A stretch of DNA of 64,000 bases from Streptococcus infantis (GCF_015546995.1 NZ_JADMUH010000002.1:62001-126000), one strand, 5' to 3'. Positions 15,749-22,789 are shown, counted from the first letter of the stretch. Program-made: numbers and translations. Notes: generated by a model not told the origin, from the letters alone.

Positions 15749-15812
15749 AATGAGAGTTACTACCTCCTACATTAAATACTTCGGTTGTGGGGGGTGTGTA
15801 CTCTCTTTTTTC
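15749..15812 (+). ncRNA. Candidate sRNA 3 of a tandem trio
   Basis: Lower stem GAGAGT/ACTCTC (15752-15757 with 15800-15805); upper stem ACCTCC/GGGGGT; CTTCGG in the apical part; ends in TTTTTTC. The CCTCC on the 5' side of the upper stem could pair with Shine-Dalgarno sequences. Confidence 0.68.
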
Positions 15813-15855
15813 ATTTTTCTTCCTCTTACTTTATTATTCGTAAAAGAAAAGAAAA

Positions 15856-15881
15856 AAGCACTTAGATTTCTCTAGGTGCTT
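15856..15881 (-). terminator. Terminator of the 15884-16036 gene
   Basis: AAGCACCTAG pairs with CTAAGTGCTT apart from one mismatch, followed by TTTTTC on the minus strand, starting 3 nt after the stop. Confidence 0.75.
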
Positions 15882-15883
15882 AA

Positions 15884-16036
15884 TTAGATTGTTTCAAGTT
15901 TTAGTGTTTTAAGGTATTCTTCCCATTCACGATCCAAGTCCTCAATAGTTTTATTCTTGTTTTGTTCGTGGATAGCATCAAAATCAATGTTGTCATCTTC
16001 GCCTTCCGGCCAATCGTAAATATCTTTCTTAGCCAT
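15884..16036 (-). CDS. Small acidic hypothetical protein of the satellite
   Basis: 50 residues from MAKKDIYDWPEGEDDN, rich in Asp/Glu, with a C-terminal helix (IEDLDREWEEYLKTLKLE). GGAAGGA precedes the ATG. A TTG at 16081, coupled to the preceding stop, would give a 65-residue form. Unrecognised. Confidence 0.5.
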   Translation of the reverse strand: MAKKDIYDWPEGEDDNIDFDAIHEQNKNKTIEDLDREWEEYLKTLKLETI

Positions 16037-16082
16037 ATCAGTCGATCCTTCCAAATTGGATTTTAGAACTTCTGGTAACAAT

Positions 16083-16271
16083 TCAAATATCCTTTTCCCA
16101 TTCTATGACTTCAGTATAATCCTTTTTCGCAAACTTTTCAATATTATCTTTATTCACTCGTAAATAGATTTTTCTTAGTTTACTATCAACCTCAGAATTA
16201 AAAAAAGCGTAAACCCGAATCCCGCAAAAGAAAAAGGTAAACGCTAAGAGGCGGGGGCGAAAGCCCCTCAC
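16083..16271 (-). CDS. Doubtful short ORF, possibly a gene remnant
   Basis: 62 codons opening with GTG and no convincing Shine-Dalgarno. The first third is odd: it reads across a GC-rich hairpin (GGGGCTTTCGCCCC) and a Phe-rich stretch (LLAFTFFFCG). The second half (DSKLRKIYLRVNKDNIEKF) looks like normal protein. It may be the 3' end of a broken gene, or only non-coding RNA. Confidence 0.3.
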   Translation of the reverse strand: MRGFRPRLLAFTFFFCGIRVYAFFNSEVDSKLRKIYLRVNKDNIEKFAKKDYTEVIEWEKDI

Positions 16272-16289
16272 ATCTCTATTTTATCAAAC

Positions 16290-16320
16290 ATAAATAAGAA
16301 AAACAATATTTCTTATTTAT
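16290..16320 (-). terminator. Strong hairpin after the DUF1492 gene
   Basis: Perfect 12-bp arms ATAAATAAGAAA/TTTCTTATTTAT with a 7-nt loop, 5 nt past the stop at 16325. No long T run follows, so it may stabilise the mRNA rather than terminate. Confidence 0.6.
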
Positions 16321-16324
16321 CCTC

Positions 16325-16753
16325 TTATCTGTCGTAAGTATTGTTTACCTCAGCTTCCAAGTGTTCAATAGCTTTATTTTTGACTTTATATAACTGAGTT
16401 TTTGACACTCTTAACTCCTTACAAATTATCTCAACAGGTTCACAAAGTACATAAAATTTAGTTATAGCTAGCCACTCTTTATAGTCGCTTAGATGATCTA
16501 TCAACTCTAATACTGCTAGCTTTTCTTCAGTCAAGGCTATAATCTGATCTATGACATCATCTTTTTTCTTTATGTTATCAATAAGCTTTTTCTCTGTATT
16601 GTTTACCTTACTTGTTTTTACCCTCTGTTCAAAACTCACTGACTTTGGATAGCAACTATTTCCCAACTCGTTTAGTTTTCTTTGTAAGCTGATTATTGCC
16701 TTTTCTATCTTCTTATAGTTCTTTAGTCTTTTAACTATATCATTAGTAGTCAT
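16325..16753 (-). CDS. DUF1492 / ArpU-like phage transcriptional regulator
   Basis: 142 residues. The N-terminal two-thirds is helical and probably coiled coil. The C-terminal part has a sigma-region-4-like helix-turn-helix (ICKELRVSKTQLYKVKNKAIEHLE, about residues 108-132). Proteins of this type end the early operon of streptococcal satellites and phages and are thought to activate late genes. AAGGAAAAGATGA precedes the ATG. An operator-like site resembling those of the ci/cro region lies 26-43 bp upstream. Confidence 0.78.
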   Translation of the reverse strand: MTTNDIVKRLKNYKKIEKAIISLQRKLNELGNSCYPKSVSFEQRVKTSKVNNTEKKLIDNIKKKDDVIDQIIALTEEKLAVLELIDHLSDYKEWLAITKFYVLCEPVEIICKELRVSKTQLYKVKNKAIEHLEAEVNNTYDR

Positions 16754-16778
16754 TCATCTTTTCCTTTTCTTTATTTTC

Positions 16779-16796
16779 GCACGAAAAAAAATGTAC
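16779..16796. promoter_or_regulatory. Operator-like site ahead of the DUF1492 gene
   Basis: GCACG-A8-TGTAC, nearly the same as GCAC-A8-TGTAC at 22918-22934 and related to the palindrome at 22846-22862. Confidence 0.55.
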
Positions 16797-17367
16797 AGTG
16801 ACGGTGTGAAGCTCATTGAAGCGCGTGGATAGGTAGATAGCCCCCGTATCTCCTTGTGGTTTGATAAGCAATTAAGGCAAGTTATTTCTTCGCTTATCTA
16901 CTTGTCGTTTCTCAGGGAGTTAAGGAGGATTATTATTGCTCTTATTTGATTGATAAATGATTGGGGGATATATCCACTTTCTCGGCGTTCGCTCGGAGTT
17001 CAACATACATAACCCTGCCGTTTGTCAGGCGTATTTACTGCCACTACCTAAGCAAAATCTCACCTTTTCTAACCCTCAGTAAACCTCTCTACCTTGTGGT
17101 AACCTTGGGATTCTATCACTAGAAAAAATCCCTGTACCTTACTATTATTAAATGCAAAACCTAATTTAAACCTTACCAATACCTAACCAAAACCTAAGTA
17201 TTTCCTGTTTCCTTTTTCTAAACGAGTAATTTTTTTATCAAAACACGCGCACCCTTTTTCGGAACACTCGAATCCGTCAAAAATCTTGATATAGCTGACT
17301 TATTTCAGAGTTTTAGTTGTCTAATATGTAGTATTTGTTTGTTTTGTAAATTGCACTCTACTACAAA
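16797..17367. other. 570-bp intergenic region with an ACCT-rich repeat tract
   Basis: No gene or Shine-Dalgarno-preceded ORF is apparent. Between 17046 and 17195 there are ten ACCT tetramers in one orientation, mostly as AACCT or TACCT, densest at 17159-17195. They could be binding sites or part of a second origin half. The stretch 16797-17040 shows short hairpins (e.g. CTCGGCGTTCGCTCGGAG-like) but nothing identifiable. Confidence 0.4.
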
Positions 17368-17877
17368 TTATCTCAGGGATCCCCAACCATTCAGCCAAAA
17401 GCTATCCCCTTTTCTGGTGTATTTAACAAACTTTTGATAATGCTTGTAATATCGTTTCTGTTTCATGTATTTTGGTCTTTCAGGGAAACTATCAAACATA
17501 TATCCGCCACGTTTTGGACTCCAACCTGGTTCCACCTTTCTAGCTTCCCTCAGCGCAAGCTCCCAATAGTATTGGCAATCTGTTTTACTACGGTTTAGTG
17601 TGAATTTGTGTACCTCCTGGCATGATCCACAACCCCAAGCATGTTTTTTTTCATAAAGTAACCTACACCGCCTACCACAATCCGGGCATAAAAAGAAATA
17701 TCGATAGCCACCTTTTGTACCTGGTATCTTATCTAATTTAAAAGTCTCACTACCAATTCTAATCGTTAAATTATCTAAATCAGCTTCTAAACTTTTACCA
17801 TCTAACCTAGCCACCCCTTGGGATATCCCTTTTAGCTTCATTGGTTTAGTAATAGTTTCTATTACTAACTTCTTCAT
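17368..17877 (-). CDS. Zinc-ribbon protein of the satellite, function unknown
   Basis: 169 residues, starting at MKKLVIETITKP because GGGGGAATA stands directly before this ATG. A four-Cys zinc ribbon (CPDCGRRC, then CGSC, about residues 83-105) follows a small N-terminal beta domain; the C-terminal third is very basic and aromatic (KRYYKHYQKFVKY). This suggests nucleic-acid binding. Its place behind the replication genes hints at a role in replication or regulation. No known family is recognised. Confidence 0.7.
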   Translation of the reverse strand: MKKLVIETITKPMKLKGISQGVARLDGKSLEADLDNLTIRIGSETFKLDKIPGTKGGYRYFFLCPDCGRRCRLLYEKKHAWGCGSCQEVHKFTLNRSKTDCQYYWELALREARKVEPGWSPKRGGYMFDSFPERPKYMKQKRYYKHYQKFVKYTRKGDSFWLNGWGSLR

Positions 17878-17987
17878 TATTCCCCCTATATTTAGAAAAA
17901 CCCAAAACAATTGTTTTGTTAGGTAAAACAGAAAATTAATAACCTGTGTTTTAGTTTAAAGATTCCATATAGCCAGCTTTTTATTTT

Positions 17988-18464
17988 TTAATAATCAATA
18001 CCAACAAATTTTTTGCAGTCATTAATGACAATATACCCCTGTTGTATAGCTAAAATAACAAAATATTTTAGAAGTTTATCTTCACGCTTCAATGTCTGAA
18101 TAATCTCACTATCTTTAAAAGTTTCCCAGTCTGATACATAAGAAGCAGAACCTCCGTCTTGTGGAGAAAGAAGATCCAATTCACTTTCTTCCATCTTCTC
18201 GTATATATTTTTTGTAATGTATCTTAAGCGTGGAGTTTTAGAAAGCAACTCCCTGGGCTGCTTCCCATAATTCTTACCTTGCCACTTACAAGTAGCTTTA
18301 TCAAATACTAAATACTTTCTTACTCTATCAAAAATATATCTCATCGGCTTATTATTGCCAATCCATGTATATACTTCTGAATGATTGGCCATAGGAGGCA
18401 TTGACTTGAAAGCTAAAAAATTTTTGTCCTGGATAACTCGTTTATTCATTTTCTTTTTTACCAC
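17988..18464 (-). CDS. Hypothetical protein next to the replication origin
   Basis: 158 residues, basic N-terminal half (KKKMNKRVIQ, RYIFDRVRKYLVFDK) and more acidic C-terminal half. No recognised motif. It lies just beyond the hairpin/iteron origin and in the same direction as the RepA-like ATPase, so a replication-initiation or accessory role is possible. Met6 is an alternative start. Confidence 0.6.
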   Translation of the reverse strand: MVKKKMNKRVIQDKNFLAFKSMPPMANHSEVYTWIGNNKPMRYIFDRVRKYLVFDKATCKWQGKNYGKQPRELLSKTPRLRYITKNIYEKMEESELDLLSPQDGGSASYVSDWETFKDSEIIQTLKREDKLLKYFVILAIQQGYIVINDCKKFVGIDY

Positions 18465-18502
18465 TTTTCACTACTCCATTTTTTACAATATATATCCGCG
18501 CA

Positions 18503-18597
18503 CCGTGGAAGTGTTAAAGGACAGGGTTACAGGGTTACAGGGGGCGTAGCTCAATCGCCCCTGTTCCTGTACCTGTTCTTACTTCCACAATCCACGG
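18503..18597. repeat. Large inverted repeat with triple ACAGG, part of the putative origin
   Basis: Outer arms GTGGAAGT (18505-18512) and ACTTCCAC (18581-18588). Inside are three ACAGG on the left (18521, 18529, 18537) and three CCTGT on the right (18560, 18566, 18572). GGGGCG/CGCCCC closes a 9-nt loop. A second CCGTGG/CCACGG pair lies just outside. Confidence 0.75.
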
Positions 18598-18649
18598 ACA
18601 CTTGGACAAACTAGAATTGACGCTAGGCTATTCTAGTCGTGTCCCTCGT

Positions 18650-18900
18650 TTTACAACTGTAAAATTTACAAGTGTTTACAACTCTTTACAACTCCCTAAA
18701 AGTCCAATAACATCAATATCTTTTGAATCATGATTTATAATTTACAAGTGTAAAAAAATAACTGTTTTACAACTTTTACAATGAGTTGTAAAGGGTTGTA
18801 AATTTTACGTTTGTAAAGGTGTAAAATCATGTAAAATTTTTACACTTTTTTTACAACTTTTTACAACTTTTACATTTGTAAAGTTTACAACTCTTTACAT
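18650..18900. other. Iteron array, putative replication origin of the satellite
   Basis: TTTACAACT or its inverse occurs more than a dozen times. Copies at 18665, 18675 and 18685 are spaced exactly 10 bp, as are those at 18850 and 18860; inverted copies (GTTGTAAA) occupy 18784-18817. The tract is very AT-rich, directly beyond the RepA-like gene, as in SaPI-type origins where the satellite's own Rep binds iterons. No gene is present here. Confidence 0.8.
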
Positions 18901-18911
18901 ATTTAAGATTG

Positions 18912-20141
18912 TTAATAGGCAGGATTTTCTTGTACCTTTCCATCGATAACCGCTATGTTATTATCGGATTCATCAATCAATTTATCTAAAGTAGGTCTGC
19001 TGATTTTGGCAAAACGAGAAAGCTCTGACTTGTTGGGTAGACTATTATTCGCTTGTTCAAAATCTGCTATCATAGATTTTAATTTATTTGTAGCTTTTTC
19101 TTTTGTCTCTTCATAAGCCCACATTTTTTCTTTTAGTCCTTTGGAAAGTGGGATCCCTGGTTCGTGGTAAGCCAATATTTTTTCCTTATCATTTACCAAT
19201 CGGGGGTAGTAGAAAAGAAAGTTATTCTCTCCATCGTAATCAGCTTCCGAGGTAATCGCCTCAAGCCTCCAATAAGTTCGCGTTTTCAATGGTAAATCTT
19301 TACTATCGAAAAGTTGTAGAATTTCTTGAGTTTTCTCCTCGGGTAAATGCTCTAGTGCTACTTCGATATGGTTTCTTAAGTCCTCACTAGTTGCTCGCTT
19401 GTTTTTTAAGCTGATATAATCATTTGTTACATTTAGTTGAAAATATCTTTTATTGTGCGTTGTCATTACATTTTTAGCTAAATCCCAGACAGCTTCCAAC
19501 CTCTCCAGTCGTAACAATTCAGGATCTAATTCCATCTTGAAAAATTCTAACAAGCTATCGCAATAAGCTAGAGATTCTGACCACTGCGCAAAGTCCAAAC
19601 TTTCTGCAATTCCTTTAGGTTTATCTCTATGGCTTTGAGTATAAATCAGCCCACCACCTACGTGTTGGTTAATTTGTTGTAAATAATCGCCCATAGATCC
19701 CCCAAACTGCGGTAACTTTAAATTATCAATACTATCAATAATAATCACTTGAAAAGTATCGCTAGTCACTTTATCTTTTACAACCTTAACTAAATCTTCT
19801 AAAGTCGTTGATTTTGGGAGGGTTAAGACAGAAATATTATCAAGGTCATTTTCCCCAACTTCTAAAAGTTGGGCAATTTGCATGAATTTACAAAAACAAT
19901 CATTTTCTTTGTGATTTGTATTGATATATAAGACATTGAAAGCTCTTTTAGTCTTCCACTCTAGCCAATTATTGCCCTGGGCTAAAGATAGAGCTAGCGA
20001 AATCACCACGCTAGTCTTTAATGATCTTCTTGGTGCTGATATACCTAATATTTGGCCACGTCTTAACAATCCTGTCAAAATGCTAGCAGATGGCCCTATC
20101 GTCTCAGTAGGAACTTGTCCCAGTTTTTTAATTTCCGTCAT
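18912..20141 (-). CDS. RepA-like AAA ATPase / replicative helicase of the satellite
   Basis: 409 residues with a RecA-type ATPase core: a Walker A-like SAPRRSLKTS (residues 35-44, Lys42 kept but the usual preceding Gly is Leu), Walker B VIIID (132-136) and an SHRDKP loop near 170. The C-terminal ~60 residues look like a winged helix (LPNKSELSRFAKISRPTLDKLI). This architecture fits RepA/DnaB-like initiator-helicases of mobile elements. It ends 12 bp from the iteron array. Start codon overlaps the end of the small gene upstream. Confidence 0.78.
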   Translation of the reverse strand: MTEIKKLGQVPTETIGPSASILTGLLRRGQILGISAPRRSLKTSVVISLALSLAQGNNWLEWKTKRAFNVLYINTNHKENDCFCKFMQIAQLLEVGENDLDNISVLTLPKSTTLEDLVKVVKDKVTSDTFQVIIIDSIDNLKLPQFGGSMGDYLQQINQHVGGGLIYTQSHRDKPKGIAESLDFAQWSESLAYCDSLLEFFKMELDPELLRLERLEAVWDLAKNVMTTHNKRYFQLNVTNDYISLKNKRATSEDLRNHIEVALEHLPEEKTQEILQLFDSKDLPLKTRTYWRLEAITSEADYDGENNFLFYYPRLVNDKEKILAYHEPGIPLSKGLKEKMWAYEETKEKATNKLKSMIADFEQANNSLPNKSELSRFAKISRPTLDKLIDESDNNIAVIDGKVQENPAY

Positions 20142-20144
20142 TAG

Positions 20145-20300
20145 TCATCCTTTCTGATTTTTCAACCGTTTCTTTTTTATTTTCTTTAATTGTTGTAACT
20201 CTTTGCGTTGCTCAAGGGTTAGTTGTCTATTTTTCCAAATGTAGCCGTTGGTAGTTCGGACAGATTTTCTTTGTCCAGGATATCGTTCAAAACTAGCCAT
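20145..20300 (-). CDS. Very basic 51-residue protein
   Basis: Short gene with start GGGGGTAGAAAATG overlapping the upstream stop by 8 nt; its stop lies 3 nt before the ATPase ATG, so it is translationally coupled on both sides. The product starts MASFERYPGQRKSV and ends in a Lys-rich tail (LKKIKKKRLKNQKG). Probably binds nucleic acid. No family recognised. Confidence 0.7.
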   Translation of the reverse strand: MASFERYPGQRKSVRTTNGYIWKNRQLTLEQRKELQQLKKIKKKRLKNQKG

Positions 20301-20568
20301 TTTCTACCCCCAAAAACTTCAGCAAGTCAGTAACTTTATAGTATACTTTCCTGGTATCTTCTAGTGGTGGTTGATACCGTCTTAGCCCTGCGCTTTCCCA
20401 CTTCTGCAAAGTTTTGTATTTTATATCTAACTCGTCCATGGCTTCCTGTGCTGACATTAAACCAGTCAAGCGTGGTTTGAGTAAATCACGCGCCTCCAGG
20501 TATTTTTCTACCAGGTTTAATAGTCCATGAGCTAGCTCGTATTCACTCTCTTTACTTAGACTAAACAT
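20293..20568 (-). CDS. MerR/Xis-like winged-helix protein
   Basis: 91 residues. The C-terminal half holds an excisionase-like helix-turn-helix: MSAQEAMDELDIKYKTLQKW followed by a wing ending in VYYKVTDLLKFL. The N-terminal half is a helix. In satellites such small wHTH proteins serve as excisionase or as DNA-binding replication cofactors; it is far from int here, so a replication or regulatory role is as likely. Confidence 0.65.
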   Translation of the reverse strand: MFSLSKESEYELAHGLLNLVEKYLEARDLLKPRLTGLMSAQEAMDELDIKYKTLQKWESAGLRRYQPPLEDTRKVYYKVTDLLKFLGVENG

Positions 20569-20902
20569 ATTCTTCCACCCCTTTCAGTAGTAGCTTATAG
20601 CTCTCTAAATCGGCATTTAACAGAACTGTCAGACGCTTTTGCTCCTCCTGTACCTGGTTATAGAATGCCTTTGCGCCATCCAGTAGTTCTTCTTTGTTGG
20701 CTGGGATAAAGTAGCCTCTAAAAGCTCCGTGACGTACCCCAACGATAGGAAAGCCGTAGCGCGTGATTAAACGGCTGATAATATCCTGTACTGTTCTTTC
20801 TGTCAGCTTGGTGAGTAAACTGATTTCTGCCCCTGTTATGGAGTTCTCAGACCCTACCTTGATAAGCCTTAATACTCGTTTGTCATTCCGTGTTAGACTC
20901 AT
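20561..20902 (-). CDS. Winged-helix DNA-binding protein of the satellite
   Basis: 113 residues. Residues 5-50 form a helix-turn-helix (RVLRLIKVGSENSITGAEIS, then LTKLTERTVQDIISRL) with a following wing (GFPIVGVRHGAFRGYFI); the rest is a helix. It resembles phage-type regulators that read DNA by an N-terminal wHTH. It overlaps the next gene by 8 nt. Exact role unknown. Confidence 0.65.
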   Translation of the reverse strand: MSLTRNDKRVLRLIKVGSENSITGAEISLLTKLTERTVQDIISRLITRYGFPIVGVRHGAFRGYFIPANKEELLDGAKAFYNQVQEEQKRLTVLLNADLESYKLLLKGVEEYV

Positions 20903-21103
20903 TCAATTACCTCCCCATACATTGATCCCTGCAAGCTGAATATAACGCCCATAATCAGGATTTAAATCTTTGCTTGGCGTTTCTATTCCCTGTTCCAAAA
21001 TATCGCGTTTACGGCTCTCTATTCGCTTTAAATAAAGGAATAATAAACCGATAACTAAAAGTAGAATAATTGCCTGTGTATTGGTTATATCTAGTTCATT
21101 CAT
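20903..21103 (-). CDS. Small single-pass membrane protein
   Basis: 66 residues with one transmembrane helix (AIILLLVIGLLFLYL, about residues 11-25) followed by a basic stretch (KRIESRKRD) and a soluble tail. Immediately precedes the wHTH gene with no gap. Common as an unnamed small gene in streptococcal satellites; function unknown. Confidence 0.65.
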   Translation of the reverse strand: MNELDITNTQAIILLLVIGLLFLYLKRIESRKRDILEQGIETPSKDLNPDYGRYIQLAGINVWGGN

Positions 21104-21114
21104 AATTTGCCCCC

Positions 21115-21423
21115 TTATCTATGCTCTACCCCTTGCGCTGGTAAACCGTTGACTGCTCTTGAGATGATGTCATTAACAACAAGAACACCTAGGCCATCAC
21201 AAGCCTCCTCATAGGTATCTGCAAACCTTTTAAAAGTATTCTTATAAGTGGCCATAACGTTAAATAAAATCATGGTCGCTACACGTTCCCCGTAAAGTTG
21301 AGAAAGCTGAGCCTTAGCTCTTTCTTCGCTCTCGTTTCGTTTTTGCATTCTTTCCCACTGTTCATGGGTATAGTCTGACTTCTTAATAGTAAAAATACTG
21401 TTTTCTGATATAATTGTACTCAT
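21115..21423 (-). CDS. Hypothetical satellite protein
   Basis: 102 residues, mostly helical, with a charged central helix (EQWERMQKRNESEERAKAQL). No motif recognised. It is part of the leftward early operon and is spaced 15 nt from the upstream gene. Confidence 0.6.
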   Translation of the reverse strand: MSTIISENSIFTIKKSDYTHEQWERMQKRNESEERAKAQLSQLYGERVATMILFNVMATYKNTFKRFADTYEEACDGLGVLVVNDIISRAVNGLPAQGVEHR

Positions 21424-21438
21424 GTCTTTACCTCTTAC

Positions 21439-21639
21439 TTATGCTCTAGTTTGGTAACCATTGATAAAATGTAACTGATCTTCACTATTCATTGAAAGTA
21501 ACTTATCAACTTCTTCAGACGATAATTTCTTATTTACAAAGTCTTGAATAACAAGAAATAGCTTTGGCTCTCTTTCCTTAATATCACTCATTAAGTTGTT
21601 AAATTCTTTATTTGTCATGTCTTTAATATTATTAGTCAT
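21439..21639 (-). CDS. Hypothetical satellite protein
   Basis: 66 residues, helical and charged (MTNNIKDMTNKEFNNLMSD). AAAAGGGGTAACACC precedes the ATG. It is the first gene of the leftward operon that leads to the replication ATPase. Unrecognised. Confidence 0.6.
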   Translation of the reverse strand: MTNNIKDMTNKEFNNLMSDIKEREPKLFLVIQDFVNKKLSSEEVDKLLSMNSEDQLHFINGYQTRA

Positions 21640-21785
21640 GGTGTTACCCCTTTTTCTATGTTTGTGTCATTCCCCTAATGGGCCTTTTAATCGTTGTTTC
21701 CTATACTGACTAATTCCCACGGCCAGACTCGCCAATATTTGAAAGCGTGAGAAAGTACCAGTTTAAAGAGTTAGCGCTCTCCGTA

Positions 21786-21814
21786 TGGTCAAAATGTCCT
21801 AAATATGCTATAAT
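21786..21814 (+). promoter_or_regulatory. Promoter of the int-leader-like sRNA
   Basis: TGGTCA, 17 bp, TATAAT (21809-21814) with a TGC extension. Confidence 0.7.
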
Positions 21815-21820
21815 CTAGGT

Positions 21821-21925
21821 ATAAATCTTTACTAAAACCTCTTTAATAATAGCTTGCCTGCGTTGTTAAATTCGTTTTAGTGTTAGTGTGAAAGGCTTTG
21901 CGGTGTGGTTATTGCTAAGCCTTTT
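21821..21925 (+). ncRNA. Candidate sRNA sharing a hairpin with the int leader
   Basis: About 105 nt. Hairpin 1: ACTAAAAC/GTTTTAGT (21831-21838 with 21874-21881), its loop containing TTTAATAATAGCTTGCCTGC. Hairpin 2: AAGGCTT/AAGCCTT followed by TTTTTT, a terminator that ends about 10 nt from the convergent rha stop. The loop sequence recurs in the integrase leader at 25042-25064. No ORF. Confidence 0.72.
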
Positions 21926-21934
21926 TTGTTGCTC

Positions 21935-22561
21935 TCACGCGCATTTAGTGCGTGTTTTTTTATTTCTGAATACTGTGGACTTAATTTCCTGATAACTCAT
22001 ATTCAAGCCAATCATGGCTATTACCATGTCCTCAAATGCCTGGTATTGCTCTAGCTCGTCACTGGTCAAGCTATCAATGCCATTATAGCCCCCACGCTCT
22101 TCCCTTAACTGCTTAGCGTTCCTGTCAGTTACTGCCTTCAGTAGCAGGTTATTCATGGTGCTATGCGCGTGCTTTGGCGCTTGTTCCCATGTTTCTATAC
22201 TGTCATGTAAGGTTTTTCTTTTTGGCTTTTCTAGCGCTCTCTGAATACGAAACTTAGAAAGTTCCTCTCGCATTTCAAAGAATGCTCTTACTAGGTTGGT
22301 TTTGAAGTTTGCCACTTGATCAGTATTTTTTAAGAATGTAATCAGCAAAGTAGCTTGTTGCTCGTTCAAAATATAGTCCTTGGTATTCTGGCCACTCTCC
22401 ATAGCTTGGATTTTAAATCCAACCTTTCCGAACTGTTCAAACCTTGCTTGATGTTTGCGGATCGTCTTGGTTATTGTGTGATGTTGCAATCCCGTGCATT
22501 CTGCCACAATACTGCTCAGTGTATACAGCTCTTTCTTACCGTCTATGTAGACTAATTCCAT
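21935..22561 (-). CDS. Rha-family phage regulatory protein
   Basis: 208 residues. The N-terminal half has the Rha domain pattern (an ELYTLSSIVAECTGLQHHTI start, then YILNEQQATLLITFLKNT and a VRAFFEMREEL helix). The C-terminal half is a helical extension. Rha proteins are phage-encoded regulators; the original in phi80 interferes with growth in certain hosts. Here it is the first gene after cro in the leftward transcript, 14 nt away. Confidence 0.85.
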   Translation of the reverse strand: MELVYIDGKKELYTLSSIVAECTGLQHHTITKTIRKHQARFEQFGKVGFKIQAMESGQNTKDYILNEQQATLLITFLKNTDQVANFKTNLVRAFFEMREELSKFRIQRALEKPKRKTLHDSIETWEQAPKHAHSTMNNLLLKAVTDRNAKQLREERGGYNGIDSLTSDELEQYQAFEDMVIAMIGLNMSYQEIKSTVFRNKKTRTKCA

Positions 22562-22575
22562 TGATTTGCTCCTTT

Positions 22576-22776
22576 CTAACTGTAAAATAGTTCATCTATG
22601 GTTATATCTGGTTTAATTTCTGCAACCATTGACTTAATAGCTAGGCGCTCTTTATCATTAAAAGGCGTTTTCTTAGTCTCTTTGTTATTGTATGACTGTA
22701 AAGAAATTTTTAGCTTGTTCGCCATCTGTTGCTGAGTCAGCCCTAACATAACCCGATAGCCTCGTAGTTTGCTCAT
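22576..22776 (-). CDS. Cro-like XRE helix-turn-helix protein
   Basis: 66 residues from MSKLRGYRVMLGLTQQQMA; AAAGGGGGAAAGCT precedes this ATG, whereas the upstream ATG lies in the leader hairpin. Essentially one XRE helix-turn-helix (LTQQQMANKLKISLQSYNNKE). Divergent from ci, so it is the lytic-side switch gene. Its mRNA has a 90-nt leader with two hairpins. Confidence 0.82.
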   Translation of the reverse strand: MSKLRGYRVMLGLTQQQMANKLKISLQSYNNKETKKTPFNDKERLAIKSMVAEIKPDITIDELFYS

Positions 22777-22789
22777 AGCTTTCCCCCTT

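Noticed and set aside
15485-15812. CiaR-controlled csRNAs
   Set aside because: No TTTAAG direct repeats precede the -10 boxes, and the RNAs lie on a mobile element.
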